This document shows positions 38,108-48,274 of a DNA stretch of 64,000 nucleotides, in pieces. The notes under the pieces are model-generated. The model was not told where the DNA came from. It did not search any database and saw only the letters and a list, made by a program, of their open reading frames with translations. The translations under genes and the position numbers were made by a program. Origin of the DNA: Thermosipho sp. (in: thermotogales). GTDB taxonomy: Bacteria; Thermotogota; Thermotogae; Thermotogales; Fervidobacteriaceae. Location of the stretch: positions 50,358-114,357 of the forward strand of contig JACDOA010000003.1 in assembly GCA_017656335.1 (NCBI GenBank). Reading direction: 5' to 3'. Position 1 is the first letter of the stretch. Every line of letters begins with the position of its first letter.

Positions 38108-39040
38108 GTGAAAATAATAGGCGTTGATCTCGGTGGAACATTTGTGAAAATAGGTCTCGTTGATTCTTCGACAGGTGAAATACTCAAAAAATCTGAAATT
38201 GAAACCAAAGTAGAACTTGGTGGAGATGTTGTGGTTAAAAGAATAGCTGAAGCAATATCTAATTTAGCGGGTGATCAATATGAAGCTGTGGGAATTGGAT
38301 CTCCTGGCTCAATTGACAAAAACAATGGAATTGTTAGATTTTCACCTAATTTTCCTGACTGGAATAACTTTCCACTTGGGCCCAAACTATCAAAAATTCT
38401 TAATAAAAAAGTTTATGTAGAAAATGACGCAAATTCTTTTGCTCTAGGTGAAAAATGGTTTGGAGCTGGAAGAGGAAAGGAACATATTATTGCTTTAACT
38501 TTGGGAACTGGTGTTGGAGGAGGAATTATCTCTCACGATTTTCTTGTTACAGGCTCTAATGGCATTGGAGGAGAGCTTGGACATGTTATTATAAATCCTC
38601 AAGGACCATTGTGTGGCTGTGGAAATTATGGTTGCTTAGAAGCATATGCTTCTGCAACTGCAATTGTGAGAATGGCAAAAGAGAGACGAAAGAAATTTCC
38701 TAACTCTTTAATTTTTAAAAATGAAGAAATCACCGCTAAAGCTGTTTTTGATGCTGTAAAGCAAAATGATCGTTTAGCATTAATGATTAGAAATGATGTT
38801 GTAGAAGCTTTAGCTGTCGCAATAACAGGATTTATTCACACTTTTAACCCTGAAGTAATAATTATAGGAGGAGGAGTTTCAAAGGCAGGAGATATTCTTT
38901 TTGAGCCATTGAAAAGGAGAGCTAATGAGCTTGTAATGCCTTCTTTTAAAAATACCTACGAAATCTTACAAAGCCCATTAGTAGAAAATGCTGGAATATT
39001 GGGGGCTGCATCTATTGTGCTACAAAGAGAAAAATTATGA
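38108..39040 (+). CDS. ROK-family glucokinase-like sugar kinase
   Basis: Phosphorylates a hexose, probably glucose. The ATP site GVDLGGTFVKIGL, the catalytic EVENDAN-type stretch (VYVENDANSFALGE), GTGVGGG and the ROK zinc motif CGCGNYGCLEAYAS are all present. Length 310 is typical and there is no N-terminal HTH, so this is an enzyme and not a repressor. GTG start behind AAGGAGG. ROK kinases also include mannokinases and N-acetylglucosamine kinases. Confidence 0.9.
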   Translation: MKIIGVDLGGTFVKIGLVDSSTGEILKKSEIETKVELGGDVVVKRIAEAISNLAGDQYEAVGIGSPGSIDKNNGIVRFSPNFPDWNNFPLGPKLSKILNKKVYVENDANSFALGEKWFGAGRGKEHIIALTLGTGVGGGIISHDFLVTGSNGIGGELGHVIINPQGPLCGCGNYGCLEAYASATAIVRMAKERRKKFPNSLIFKNEEITAKAVFDAVKQNDRLALMIRNDVVEALAVAITGFIHTFNPEVIIIGGGVSKAGDILFEPLKRRANELVMPSFKNTYEILQSPLVENAGILGAASIVLQREKL

Positions 39041-39854
39041 CGTTTACTGTGTAGGAAAAACTAATTTAGATTTGTTCTACTATATTGATCAAATTAAATT
39101 AGAAGAAAATCACATAGCAAATGAATTTTATTATTTTGCTGGCGGAAAAGCAACAAATGTTGCAATAAATCTTTCAAAATTTGGTTTGAAAGTTGGTTTA
39201 ATTTCAGTAATTGGAAATGACGTTTTTGGTAAAGTTGCACTTAATATTCTGTCAGAAAAAAATATTGATTTTTTGGGAAAAAAAGTGAATGAAACCACAT
39301 CACTTACAAGTATAATAGTAGATAAGTTTGGTAAAAATACAATGTTTCACAATATAGGGGCTAATTCCAAACTTTCTTCTGATTTAATTCCTAAAAAAAT
39401 TCCCTTTTCTTTTGTACAATCAGGAATACCAACAGATACTATTATTAAAGCCATAAATAATTCAAAAATATCATTTTTAGAGCTTTCAGAAACTTCTCAA
39501 TTTGAAATGATTAAACCTCTTCTTAAAAAGATAAAATTTGTCTCATTAAATGAAAATGAATTAAACAATATTTTCAAAACAAACAACACGGAGAAAAATT
39601 TGCATTTACTTTCGAATTTTTCAAACAATATTCTTTTAAAAATAGGAAAAAAGGGATTAATATTTTTAGATGAAAAAGGAAAAGTATACATGGTGCCGGC
39701 TGAAAAAACTGATGTTATAAACACTACAGGCGCTGGTGATGCCATTTCAGCTGCTTTTATATACGGTTCTCTAAAAAAATGGGAAATCCCTGAAATTTTA
39801 AGATTTTGTGTAAAATTTGCTTCTCAAATTATTAAAAGTAAATATTCAACTTAA
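39015..39854 (+). CDS. PfkB-family carbohydrate/nucleoside kinase
   Basis: The ribokinase-fold signatures are present: GGKATNVAINLSKFG near the N-terminus and NTTGAGDAISAAF with the catalytic Asp near the end. The substrate may be a sugar, fructose phosphate or nucleoside. The start is uncertain: no ATG fits well, and I prefer the TTG at 39015, eight bases after GGGGG, which overlaps the ROK gene by 26 bases and gives a normal N-terminus. An in-frame ATG at 38988 has no ribosome site. At about 279 residues it is slightly short. Confidence 0.8.
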   Translation: MCYKEKNYDVYCVGKTNLDLFYYIDQIKLEENHIANEFYYFAGGKATNVAINLSKFGLKVGLISVIGNDVFGKVALNILSEKNIDFLGKKVNETTSLTSIIVDKFGKNTMFHNIGANSKLSSDLIPKKIPFSFVQSGIPTDTIIKAINNSKISFLELSETSQFEMIKPLLKKIKFVSLNENELNNIFKTNNTEKNLHLLSNFSNNILLKIGKKGLIFLDEKGKVYMVPAEKTDVINTTGAGDAISAAFIYGSLKKWEIPEILRFCVKFASQIIKSKYST

Positions 39855-39867
39855 AGAGGTGAAAAAA

Positions 39868-42071
<2,204 letters not shown>

Positions 42072-42085
42072 GATGTGGTGAAATT

Positions 42086-42754
42086 ATGAAAAAAATATTT
42101 TTGATAATTTTACTTTTTTTAACCGTATCAACTTTTTCAATTCAATGGCTAGAATTTTCAAATGAAGTCAATACAGATGTGTTGTATGGCAGCATTTCCT
42201 TTCCTGTTTTCTTTGATATAAACAATTTTGCTGTAGAAAAATTTATAAACGAAACTATCTACAATGATATTCATTCCTTTTTAAGAGAAACTTATCAAAT
42301 GTCTTTAGATACCAAGCGAATAGCAAAAGAAACTGACTCAACTTTACGAAAATCAAATATTTTCATTGCATTTAAAGTCTTTAATTTCAAAAACTATTTA
42401 AGTATTGTTATCGATTATTCTAGGTACACTGGAGGAGCTCACGGGATAACAACAAGAAAAGCATACAATTTTGATTTTCAAAATGGAATTCAGTTAAAAT
42501 TAAGCGATTTGATAAGTAATAATACCAGAAAGAAAATTATTGAAAAAATTAATAAGGTAATAGAAAATAACAAGCAAAAATATTTTGACAAAAAAATTGA
42601 ATATTTATCTCAAGAACAGTTTTATCTTTCCAAAGAAGGTCTTATTATATTTTTCCAGCAATATGAAATTGCTCCATTTGCTTCAGGAATTCCCGAATTC
42701 AAATTTAATTATACTGAGATTGAATTCTTACCTGATGTATCTGATGACTTCTAG
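42086..42754 (+). CDS. Exported DUF3298-domain protein
   Basis: A signal peptide (MKKIFLIILLFLTVSTFS) is followed by a domain of about 190 residues with the DUF3298 pattern YTGGAHGITTRKAYNFDF and the C-terminal FFQQYEIAPFASGIPEF. In RsiV this domain binds lysozyme, but here there is no anti-sigma region. Function unknown, probably in the periplasm. The ATG at 42086 follows GTGGTGA; an upstream frame overlaps the nfnB stop. Last gene of the radical-SAM/kinase/Nfn run. Confidence 0.78.
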   Translation: MKKIFLIILLFLTVSTFSIQWLEFSNEVNTDVLYGSISFPVFFDINNFAVEKFINETIYNDIHSFLRETYQMSLDTKRIAKETDSTLRKSNIFIAFKVFNFKNYLSIVIDYSRYTGGAHGITTRKAYNFDFQNGIQLKLSDLISNNTRKKIIEKINKVIENNKQKYFDKKIEYLSQEQFYLSKEGLIIFFQQYEIAPFASGIPEFKFNYTEIEFLPDVSDDF

Positions 42755-42767
42755 AAATCAAATAATA

Positions 42768-42776
42768 TGATATAAT
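42768..42776 (+). promoter_or_regulatory. Extended -10 promoter of the DUF4382 lipoprotein
   Basis: TGATATAAT, 28 bases before the ATG and ahead of an AAGGAGGTGA ribosome site. No good -35. Confidence 0.55.
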
Positions 42777-42804
42777 GTTATTTTCAAAATAAGGAGGTGA
42801 TAAA

Positions 42805-43626
42805 ATGAAAAAAAGCCTTGTTTGGATAACGTTAACTTTATCGCTTTTTGTTTTATTTAGTTGTATATTTAATAAACCACTTCAGAAGGCTACTGTTGAA
42901 GTATTGTTAACCGACAGTCCAGTAACTGAAATTGATAAATTAACGATTGATATAATAGGCTTTACTTATCACTACGCTTATGAAGATGCTACGGGTAATG
43001 AAACAGGTATTTGGGCTACACCAACAAATATAGCCACAACAGTTGATATTTTATCTCTTGCAGGTACAGAAGTATCATGGTTAACGATTGAAGTACCAGT
43101 TCCATCAACAATAACTCAATTAAGAATTTTTATTAACGATGCCACTGTAACTGTTAGCGGTGAAGATCCTACTAGTGTAACTTTATCAACTAAGGAGGTA
43201 AAAATACCAAAAACTGATATTACAATAAACGATGACGGACAATTAATACTTGATTTTGATGTTTTAAGGTCTTTAAAGTTCCAAAATGGAAACTATAGAT
43301 TAACGCCTGTCATTCTACCAACATTTAGAAATTACGAAGTTTACCCAATTTACGGTGAAGTCTCCCAAAATTCTTCTCCTGTAAGCAAAGCTGTTGTAGC
43401 ATTATTTGATTCCGATGATTCGACCTCTTTGAAAATTTCTTTAACAAAATCTGATGGAACATTTTACCTTGGTAAATGGCACGAAGGTGATTACATAATA
43501 AAAGTCTCTACGGGCGTTCAGATACCCGAAGATGAACAAGATTTTGATTTAACAAATTATACTGAGACAGCTTCAAAAACTATTGAAGTACCCTTTTCAG
43601 ATCCTGAAAAAATTCAATTACAATAA
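42805..43626 (+). CDS. DUF4382-like lipoprotein with a carboxypeptidase-regulatory-like domain
   Basis: The signal peptide ends in a lipobox (LFSC), so Cys20 is probably lipidated. Residues about 27-165 resemble DUF4382 (KATVEVLLTDSPVTEIDKL). The C-terminal part from about 185 (VYPIYGEVSQNSSPVSKAV) is a CNA-B/CarboxypepD-reg-like beta sandwich. It is probably a surface or periplasmic binding protein; no catalytic motif is seen. It has its own promoter and a strong terminator, so it is likely a single-gene unit. Confidence 0.75.
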   Translation: MKKSLVWITLTLSLFVLFSCIFNKPLQKATVEVLLTDSPVTEIDKLTIDIIGFTYHYAYEDATGNETGIWATPTNIATTVDILSLAGTEVSWLTIEVPVPSTITQLRIFINDATVTVSGEDPTSVTLSTKEVKIPKTDITINDDGQLILDFDVLRSLKFQNGNYRLTPVILPTFRNYEVYPIYGEVSQNSSPVSKAVVALFDSDDSTSLKISLTKSDGTFYLGKWHEGDYIIKVSTGVQIPEDEQDFDLTNYTETASKTIEVPFSDPEKIQLQ

Positions 43627-43655
43627 TTTTTTATCATTGAATTTAACAATATTTG

Positions 43656-43690
43656 AAAAACCTCTCCGGATCTGTTCCGGGGAGGTTTTT
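43656..43690. terminator. Bidirectional terminator, lipoprotein / EEP nuclease
   Basis: A 15-bp stem (AAAAACCTCTCCGGA against its complement with one G-T wobble), five-base loop, A and T flanks, between convergent genes. Confidence 0.9.
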
Positions 43691-43709
43691 AAGTTAAATT
43701 ATAGGTTTT

Positions 43710-44549
43710 CTAAATTTCTAATTTAGCATATACTCCCATATGATCAGATACCCTACCACATTTATCATCGTCTTTAAAAACTATCTGACTTTCTAACACC
43801 TTAAAATGCTTCGAAGTTAAAATATAATCAATTCTAGCATTTTTATTGAATTTATCTCCTCTAAATGTAGGTTCAGTTAAACTATTTGGATTAGCTTCAT
43901 AAAAAACATCAATTAATTTTTGATTATTTACTTTTATGCTTATAAATTCTTCATACACTTTACTCCCAGCTTCCACATTAAAATCACCGGCGATTATGAA
44001 ATTATTAATAGATTCACTACTTATCCAATTAACAAGTTCCAGATATTCATTTTTGAATCCTTCTTCTGGCCAATTAAAATGAACTATATAAACATCAATA
44101 ATTTGGCTATTAAAATTTATAGATGCTTTTAGAAGCTTTCGAGAATTAAAAGAGTTAACATTCTGAATCTTAGAAACATACTTACTTTTAAAATCAATTA
44201 TAGGATATCTACTTAAAATACCCAATCCTTCTTCCCAGACATTCCATCCATAATGGGCCCAATCCCAGGCATACTCATAAAATTTTCCATCTTTTAAGAG
44301 AAGGTCTCGCAAAACCTTAATGTAATTTTTTTCTCTAATCTTTACACCGTATTTTTCTTTAATTACATCCATATCTTTATGTTGTACAGCTTCTTGAAAA
44401 ACGGCAATATCAATATCTTCATCTAAAATAAATTGAGTGATTTTTTTCTGGATTTTCTCATAGTTTTTAAAAAAATGTTTGGCATTTTTTGATTTATCAA
44501 ACTCAATTTCTTGATATCCATGTAGATTTAAAGTTAATATTTTAAGCAT
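43710..44549 (-). CDS. Endonuclease/exonuclease/phosphatase family protein
   Basis: The EEP fold motifs appear in order: LTLNLHGY, VFQEAV (metal Glu), VHFNWP, IAGDFNVEAGS, ARIDYILTS and the terminal VSDHMGV. The family includes DNA repair nucleases, sphingomyelinases and phosphoinositide phosphatases; the DNA-repair exonuclease III signature is not complete. No signal peptide is seen, so it acts in the cytoplasm. Length 279. Single gene with GGAGG before the ATG. Confidence 0.85.
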   Translation of the reverse strand: MLKILTLNLHGYQEIEFDKSKNAKHFFKNYEKIQKKITQFILDEDIDIAVFQEAVQHKDMDVIKEKYGVKIREKNYIKVLRDLLLKDGKFYEYAWDWAHYGWNVWEEGLGILSRYPIIDFKSKYVSKIQNVNSFNSRKLLKASINFNSQIIDVYIVHFNWPEEGFKNEYLELVNWISSESINNFIIAGDFNVEAGSKVYEEFISIKVNNQKLIDVFYEANPNSLTEPTFRGDKFNKNARIDYILTSKHFKVLESQIVFKDDDKCGRVSDHMGVYAKLEI

Positions 44550-44593
44550 AAATATACCTCCTTTCTTTTATTTTACCACTTTCATAACAATAT

Positions 44594-44629
44594 TTGACAA
44601 ATTAATGCTGTAATATTATAATATTACAG
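44594..44629 (+). promoter_or_regulatory. Promoter and palindromic operator of the YtrA-like operon
   Basis: TTGACA (44594-44599), 17-base spacer, TATAAT (44617-44622). A perfect 22-bp palindrome at 44608-44629, CTGTAATATTA followed by its reverse complement, covers the spacer end and the whole -10. A GntR/YtrA dimer bound there would block RNA polymerase, so autorepression is expected. Confidence 0.82.
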
Positions 44630-44644
44630 TAAGGAGGTTAAAAA

Positions 44645-45013
44645 ATGTGGTTTACTATTGATTTTTCTTCTCACGTTCCTGTATATAGACAAATTGCCGA
44701 AAAAATCAAAATGGAAATTATACAAGGAAATATCAAAAAAGGAGAATTTCTTCCATCCATTAGAAAATTAGCAAATACTTTAGGGGTTAATTTAAATACT
44801 GTTTCAAGAGCTTATAGAGAACTTGCCAATGAAGGTATTATTGAACCAGTTCGTGGTGAAGGTTATATTGTTAAAAAAGAAAAAATGAGGAAATTTAATC
44901 AAGCACTTTTAAATCAACTGGAAGAAGTTGTTGAAAAGTGTATTAAAGCCGGTATATCACATGAAAAAATATGTAAAATAATAGAAGAAAAAACCAGGGG
45001 GGAAAACGTATGA
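44645..45013 (+). CDS. GntR-family regulator, YtrA subfamily
   Basis: Residues about 5-75 are the winged HTH of GntR proteins (VPVYRQIAEKIKMEIIQGNIKKGEFLPSIRKLANTLGVNLNTVSRAY in the classic layout). The C-terminal tail of about 45 residues is short, the mark of YtrA-type regulators that control ABC transporters. It overlaps the ABC ATPase gene by four bases and has a perfect palindromic operator on its own promoter. The inducer is unknown; YtrA homologues respond to cell-wall antibiotics. Confidence 0.9.
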   Translation: MWFTIDFSSHVPVYRQIAEKIKMEIIQGNIKKGEFLPSIRKLANTLGVNLNTVSRAYRELANEGIIEPVRGEGYIVKKEKMRKFNQALLNQLEEVVEKCIKAGISHEKICKIIEEKTRGENV

Positions 45014-45795
45014 TTTTAAAAATTGAAAACCTTAAAAAGTATTATGGAGAAAACAAAGCTGTTGATGATATTAGTTTTGAAGTTCAATCAGGCGAAATAT
45101 TTGCACTCTTAGGACCAAATGGTGCAGGTAAAACAACAACTCTTAAATGTATTTTGGAATTGAGAAAACCAGACTTTGGAAATATAATTTTAAATGGAAC
45201 ATATTCCTATTTACCTGAAAAGAAAGAGCTCTATCATTATTTAACCGTTTCAAAAATGTTAGATGTTACTGAAGAATTTTCAAAAAAGTTTTCCAAAGAA
45301 AATGCGATTAAATTATTAAAAGATTTTAAAATTCCCTTAAATGAAAAAATTGCTAACCTTTCTCATGGGATGTTAACGCAAGTATATGTTTCAATAGTTT
45401 TTTCGGAAGATGTTGATATATATTTTTTAGATGAGCCAACTTGGGGATTAGATCCTTTAATTAGAAATCAAGTTCTGGAGTTAATTAGAAGCATGTCAAA
45501 CAATGGAAAAACAATTGTTTATACAAGCCATATTCTTTCAGAAGTTGAAAAAATAGCAGAAAAAGTAGCAATTATGGCAAATGGTAAGATACTGGAAAAT
45601 GACTTTCTAGATTCAATAAAGGAAAAATATGTGGCGTGTATTACGAATAAAGATGAAGAAATTGAAGGATATTTATATAAAACAACTGATGCCGAAAAAG
45701 TATTTATCACCACAAAAGATAAAGCAAAGGGAAAAATTGAACCTGCCACTTTCGATATGATATTTGAAGCAATTGTAAAAGGGGTGAAAAAATGA
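45010..45795 (+). CDS. ABC transporter ATP-binding protein (YtrB-like)
   Basis: Walker A GPNGAGKTT is at residues 35-43 and Walker B is IYFLDEPTWGLDP. The signature motif is LSHGM rather than LSGGQ, a change seen in several ABC-2 type ATPases of this group. It works with the membrane protein encoded next. ATG in an ATGA overlap with the GntR gene, preceded by AGGGGGG. Length 261. Substrate unknown. Confidence 0.9.
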   Translation: MILKIENLKKYYGENKAVDDISFEVQSGEIFALLGPNGAGKTTTLKCILELRKPDFGNIILNGTYSYLPEKKELYHYLTVSKMLDVTEEFSKKFSKENAIKLLKDFKIPLNEKIANLSHGMLTQVYVSIVFSEDVDIYFLDEPTWGLDPLIRNQVLELIRSMSNNGKTIVYTSHILSEVEKIAEKVAIMANGKILENDFLDSIKEKYVACITNKDEEIEGYLYKTTDAEKVFITTKDKAKGKIEPATFDMIFEAIVKGVKK

Positions 45796-46535
45796 AAAAA
45801 GAATGGATTGATATGAAAGTTAGAGCAATAGTAATTTTTATTGTTATGCTTGGTTTATTTCTTTCTCTGGCCCCTTTACAGAATTGGACAATAAACATAT
45901 TGGAGGAAAACTCTCAAGCGGTACAAAAATATATGAATCCGACGATGATTGAGAGTTTAAAGAATTGGGATTTTTACATTTATTCACAATGGTTTGGAAA
46001 AAACTTCGGACAATTTGTTCCTATCATAGCTTTAATAATAGCTTTCCCACTATTTTCAAGAGAATATGAAAACGGAACTATTGAATTTTTATTAACAAGG
46101 GCTTCTCGAAAAAAAGTTTTTCTAAATAAATTAACTTTGAGTCTTTTAGTATTAACAATTCAACTCACCATCTTATCCCTATTACCTCTTATTTATTCAG
46201 TAATATTTTCAAAAGAATTCACCTCAATTTACACATTTAAATTTCTGATTCATTGCTTAATAGGCGGGATATTCTGGTATTCTGTAACACTACTTTTCTC
46301 CTCGTTTTTTAACGACCAAGTAAAACCAATTTTAGCTTCAATTGTAGCACTTGGAGTTTCAACTGTTCTAGGAATATTAAGACCATTAAAATTTCTCAAT
46401 ACTTTTTTATACATACTTGGAACATCTATTTTCAATTACAATTCAATAAACTGGACTTATTCAATTGTACTATTAATACTAAGCATTTTCTTGATCATAG
46501 CTTCTTACCTTATCTTCCTTAGGAAGGAGATGTGA
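45792..46535 (+). CDS. ABC-2 type permease
   Basis: A 247-residue membrane protein with about six helices and the ABC-2 pattern: a long loop after helix one, then FGQFVPIIALIIAFPLFSREYENGTIEFLLTRASRKKVF, which is the usual cytoplasmic coupling stretch. It forms the membrane part of the exporter with the preceding ATPase, with which it overlaps by four bases. The basic and aromatic content fits the YtrC/D-like half-transporters; dimerisation is expected. Confidence 0.85.
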   Translation: MKKEWIDMKVRAIVIFIVMLGLFLSLAPLQNWTINILEENSQAVQKYMNPTMIESLKNWDFYIYSQWFGKNFGQFVPIIALIIAFPLFSREYENGTIEFLLTRASRKKVFLNKLTLSLLVLTIQLTILSLLPLIYSVIFSKEFTSIYTFKFLIHCLIGGIFWYSVTLLFSSFFNDQVKPILASIVALGVSTVLGILRPLKFLNTFLYILGTSIFNYNSINWTYSIVLLILSIFLIIASYLIFLRKEM

Positions 46536-46538
46536 ATC

Positions 46539-47810
46539 ATGAAAAAATTTATTTTTATACTTTTGATAATACTATCAACAACTATTTTTACCAACTCCGG
46601 GGTTTTTCAAAATATCGCAATGCAATATTTTAATTATTTATCTCAAGGTGAATATGAAAAAGCAATGGAAATATCAAATGATATCATGAAAAAAAGTGTC
46701 AACGCAAAACAATTAGAAGCAATTTGGAAAAATATTGAACAAGTATACGGAAAATTAAATCAAATTTTGAAAGTTTCCTTTCAAACAGTTAATCAATATG
46801 AAGTATATACAATAACCGCAAAATTTGAAAAAATTAATCTTAACGTCATAATTAGCATAGACAAAGATGGATTAATTGCAGGATTGCATTTTAATCAGGC
46901 CGAAGAAACCAAATGGAAAACTCCAAAATACGCAAATGTCAATTTATTCGAGATAAAACATGTTTTTATTAATTCATTACCTGGAGAATTAACCATTCCT
47001 AAAAATGCAGAAAAAATTCCTGCGGTTATATTAATTCACGGTTCCGGACCAAACGATATGGACGAAACGATTGGGCCAAACAAAGTTTTTAAAGATATTG
47101 CATATGGGCTTTCAAGTAATGGAATCGCCGTTTTGAGGTATAATAAAAGAACATTGTATCCAGAAAAAATGTCAAAACATGATACTATAAAAGAAGAAAC
47201 AATAGAAGATGTAATTTTTGCAATAAATTTTTTGAAGAAACAAAGTTTTGTAGATAAAATATATTTGCTTGGTCATAGTCTTGGAGCATATATTGCACCT
47301 TACATAGCTTCCACAAACAAAGATGTAAACGGTTTGATTTTACTTGGAACCCCCGCAAGAAATCTTGAAGAACTTATGATCGACCAGTTTAAATTCTTAG
47401 AAACAATAACAAAAAACGACTATACCAATTATATATCTACGTTAGAGAAATTAATTAATAATGAGATACCAGAAAACGAGGAGATTTTAGGAGCTTCTGC
47501 AAAATATTTTTATGATTTGAGAAATTACAATCCACAGAAATTCATAAAAAATTTACAGATACCAATACTAATGATTTTTGGAAAAAATGATTATCAAGTA
47601 TCTACAAAAGAATATGAAATATTCAAAGAAATTTTAAAAGATAAAAAAAATATAAAAATAATTTTATTTGACAACTTAACACATCTATTTTCAGAGGGCG
47701 AAAAAAGTCCTTATGAATATTTAAAGGAAAATCATGTGAGTGAAGATGTAATACAAACAATTATAAATTGGATAAAGGAGGTTGATAATGATGATAGTAA
47801 CAACAATTGA
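46539..47810 (+). CDS. Exported alpha/beta hydrolase with N-terminal DUF3887 domain
   Basis: A signal peptide is followed by a DUF3887-like domain (residues about 25-120, ALxYF..LsqGeYekAme pattern) and an alpha/beta hydrolase. The latter has HGSGPNDMDE (oxyanion), nucleophile Ser in GHSLGAYIA, Asp in GKNDYQV and His in LTHLF. It is probably an extracytoplasmic esterase or peptidase. It follows the ABC permease by three bases with AAGGAGA, so it may serve the same stress response. Substrate unknown. Confidence 0.85.
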   Translation: MKKFIFILLIILSTTIFTNSGVFQNIAMQYFNYLSQGEYEKAMEISNDIMKKSVNAKQLEAIWKNIEQVYGKLNQILKVSFQTVNQYEVYTITAKFEKINLNVIISIDKDGLIAGLHFNQAEETKWKTPKYANVNLFEIKHVFINSLPGELTIPKNAEKIPAVILIHGSGPNDMDETIGPNKVFKDIAYGLSSNGIAVLRYNKRTLYPEKMSKHDTIKEETIEDVIFAINFLKKQSFVDKIYLLGHSLGAYIAPYIASTNKDVNGLILLGTPARNLEELMIDQFKFLETITKNDYTNYISTLEKLINNEIPENEEILGASAKYFYDLRNYNPQKFIKNLQIPILMIFGKNDYQVSTKEYEIFKEILKDKKNIKIILFDNLTHLFSEGEKSPYEYLKENHVSEDVIQTIINWIKEVDNDDSNNN

Positions 47811-48114
47811 ACATATTTCCGGCTATGAAATTGAAGAAATTTTGGGATTAGTTATTGGTAATATTGTACATTCTAAACATTTAGGAAAAGATATAGCAGC
47901 TGCCTTTAAAACTTTAGCAGGTGGTGAAATTAGATCATATACCGAAATGATGACTGAAGCTAGAAACAAAGCATTGGAAAGAATGATTGATGAAGCTGAG
48001 AAATTAGGCGCAGATGCAGTATTAGGTGTGAGATTTGGTAGTTCAGCTGTTATGTCTGGTGCAGCAGAAATGCTTGCATATGGAACAGCAGTGAAACTAC
48101 GAAAAAAAGAATGA
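47788..48114 (+). CDS. YbjQ/DUF74 family protein
   Basis: A 108-residue protein of the YbjQ (heavy-metal-binding-like) family, with TTIEHISGYEIEEILGLVIGNIV at the N-terminus, the central GGEIRSYTEMMTEARNKALERM and the glycine-rich C-terminal GADAVLGVRFGSS. It forms a pentameric barrel in known structures; the function is unclear. ATG at 47788, six bases after GGAGG; the next codon is also ATG. It overlaps the hydrolase by 23 bases and ends the YtrA operon before a terminator. Confidence 0.88.
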   Translation: MMIVTTIEHISGYEIEEILGLVIGNIVHSKHLGKDIAAAFKTLAGGEIRSYTEMMTEARNKALERMIDEAEKLGADAVLGVRFGSSAVMSGAAEMLAYGTAVKLRKKE

Positions 48115-48169
48115 TTTCAATCAAACATTACAATTGCTATAATTTTTATTTACAATTATATTTATCGAG

Positions 48170-48204
48170 CGGATAGCCCTTTAAATACTGGCTATCCGTT
48201 TTTT
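48170..48204 (+). terminator. Terminator of the YtrA operon
   Basis: Nine-bp stem CGGATAGCC/GGCTATCCG with an 11-base loop, followed by six T. Confidence 0.92.
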
Positions 48205-48216
48205 GTTACTTTTAAT

Positions 48217-48254
48217 TTATCACTCTTGACAATAGAGTGCTAATGTCATATAAT
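48217..48254 (+). promoter_or_regulatory. CIRCE operator and sigma-A promoter of dnaK
   Basis: TTATCACTC, nine bases, GAGTGCTAA at 48217-48243: the CIRCE inverted repeat with one mismatch (T for G) in the left half. The promoter TTGACA (48226-48231), 17-base spacer, TATAAT (48249-48254) starts inside the CIRCE spacer. HrcA bound here would cover the -35. This is class I heat-shock control. Confidence 0.9.
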
Positions 48255-48274
48255 ATAGTCGGGAGGTGAAATAA

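Noticed and set aside
38988..39040. Frameshift between the ROK and PfkB kinase genes
   Set aside because: Both proteins are complete and of normal length; an overlapping TTG start explains the arrangement.
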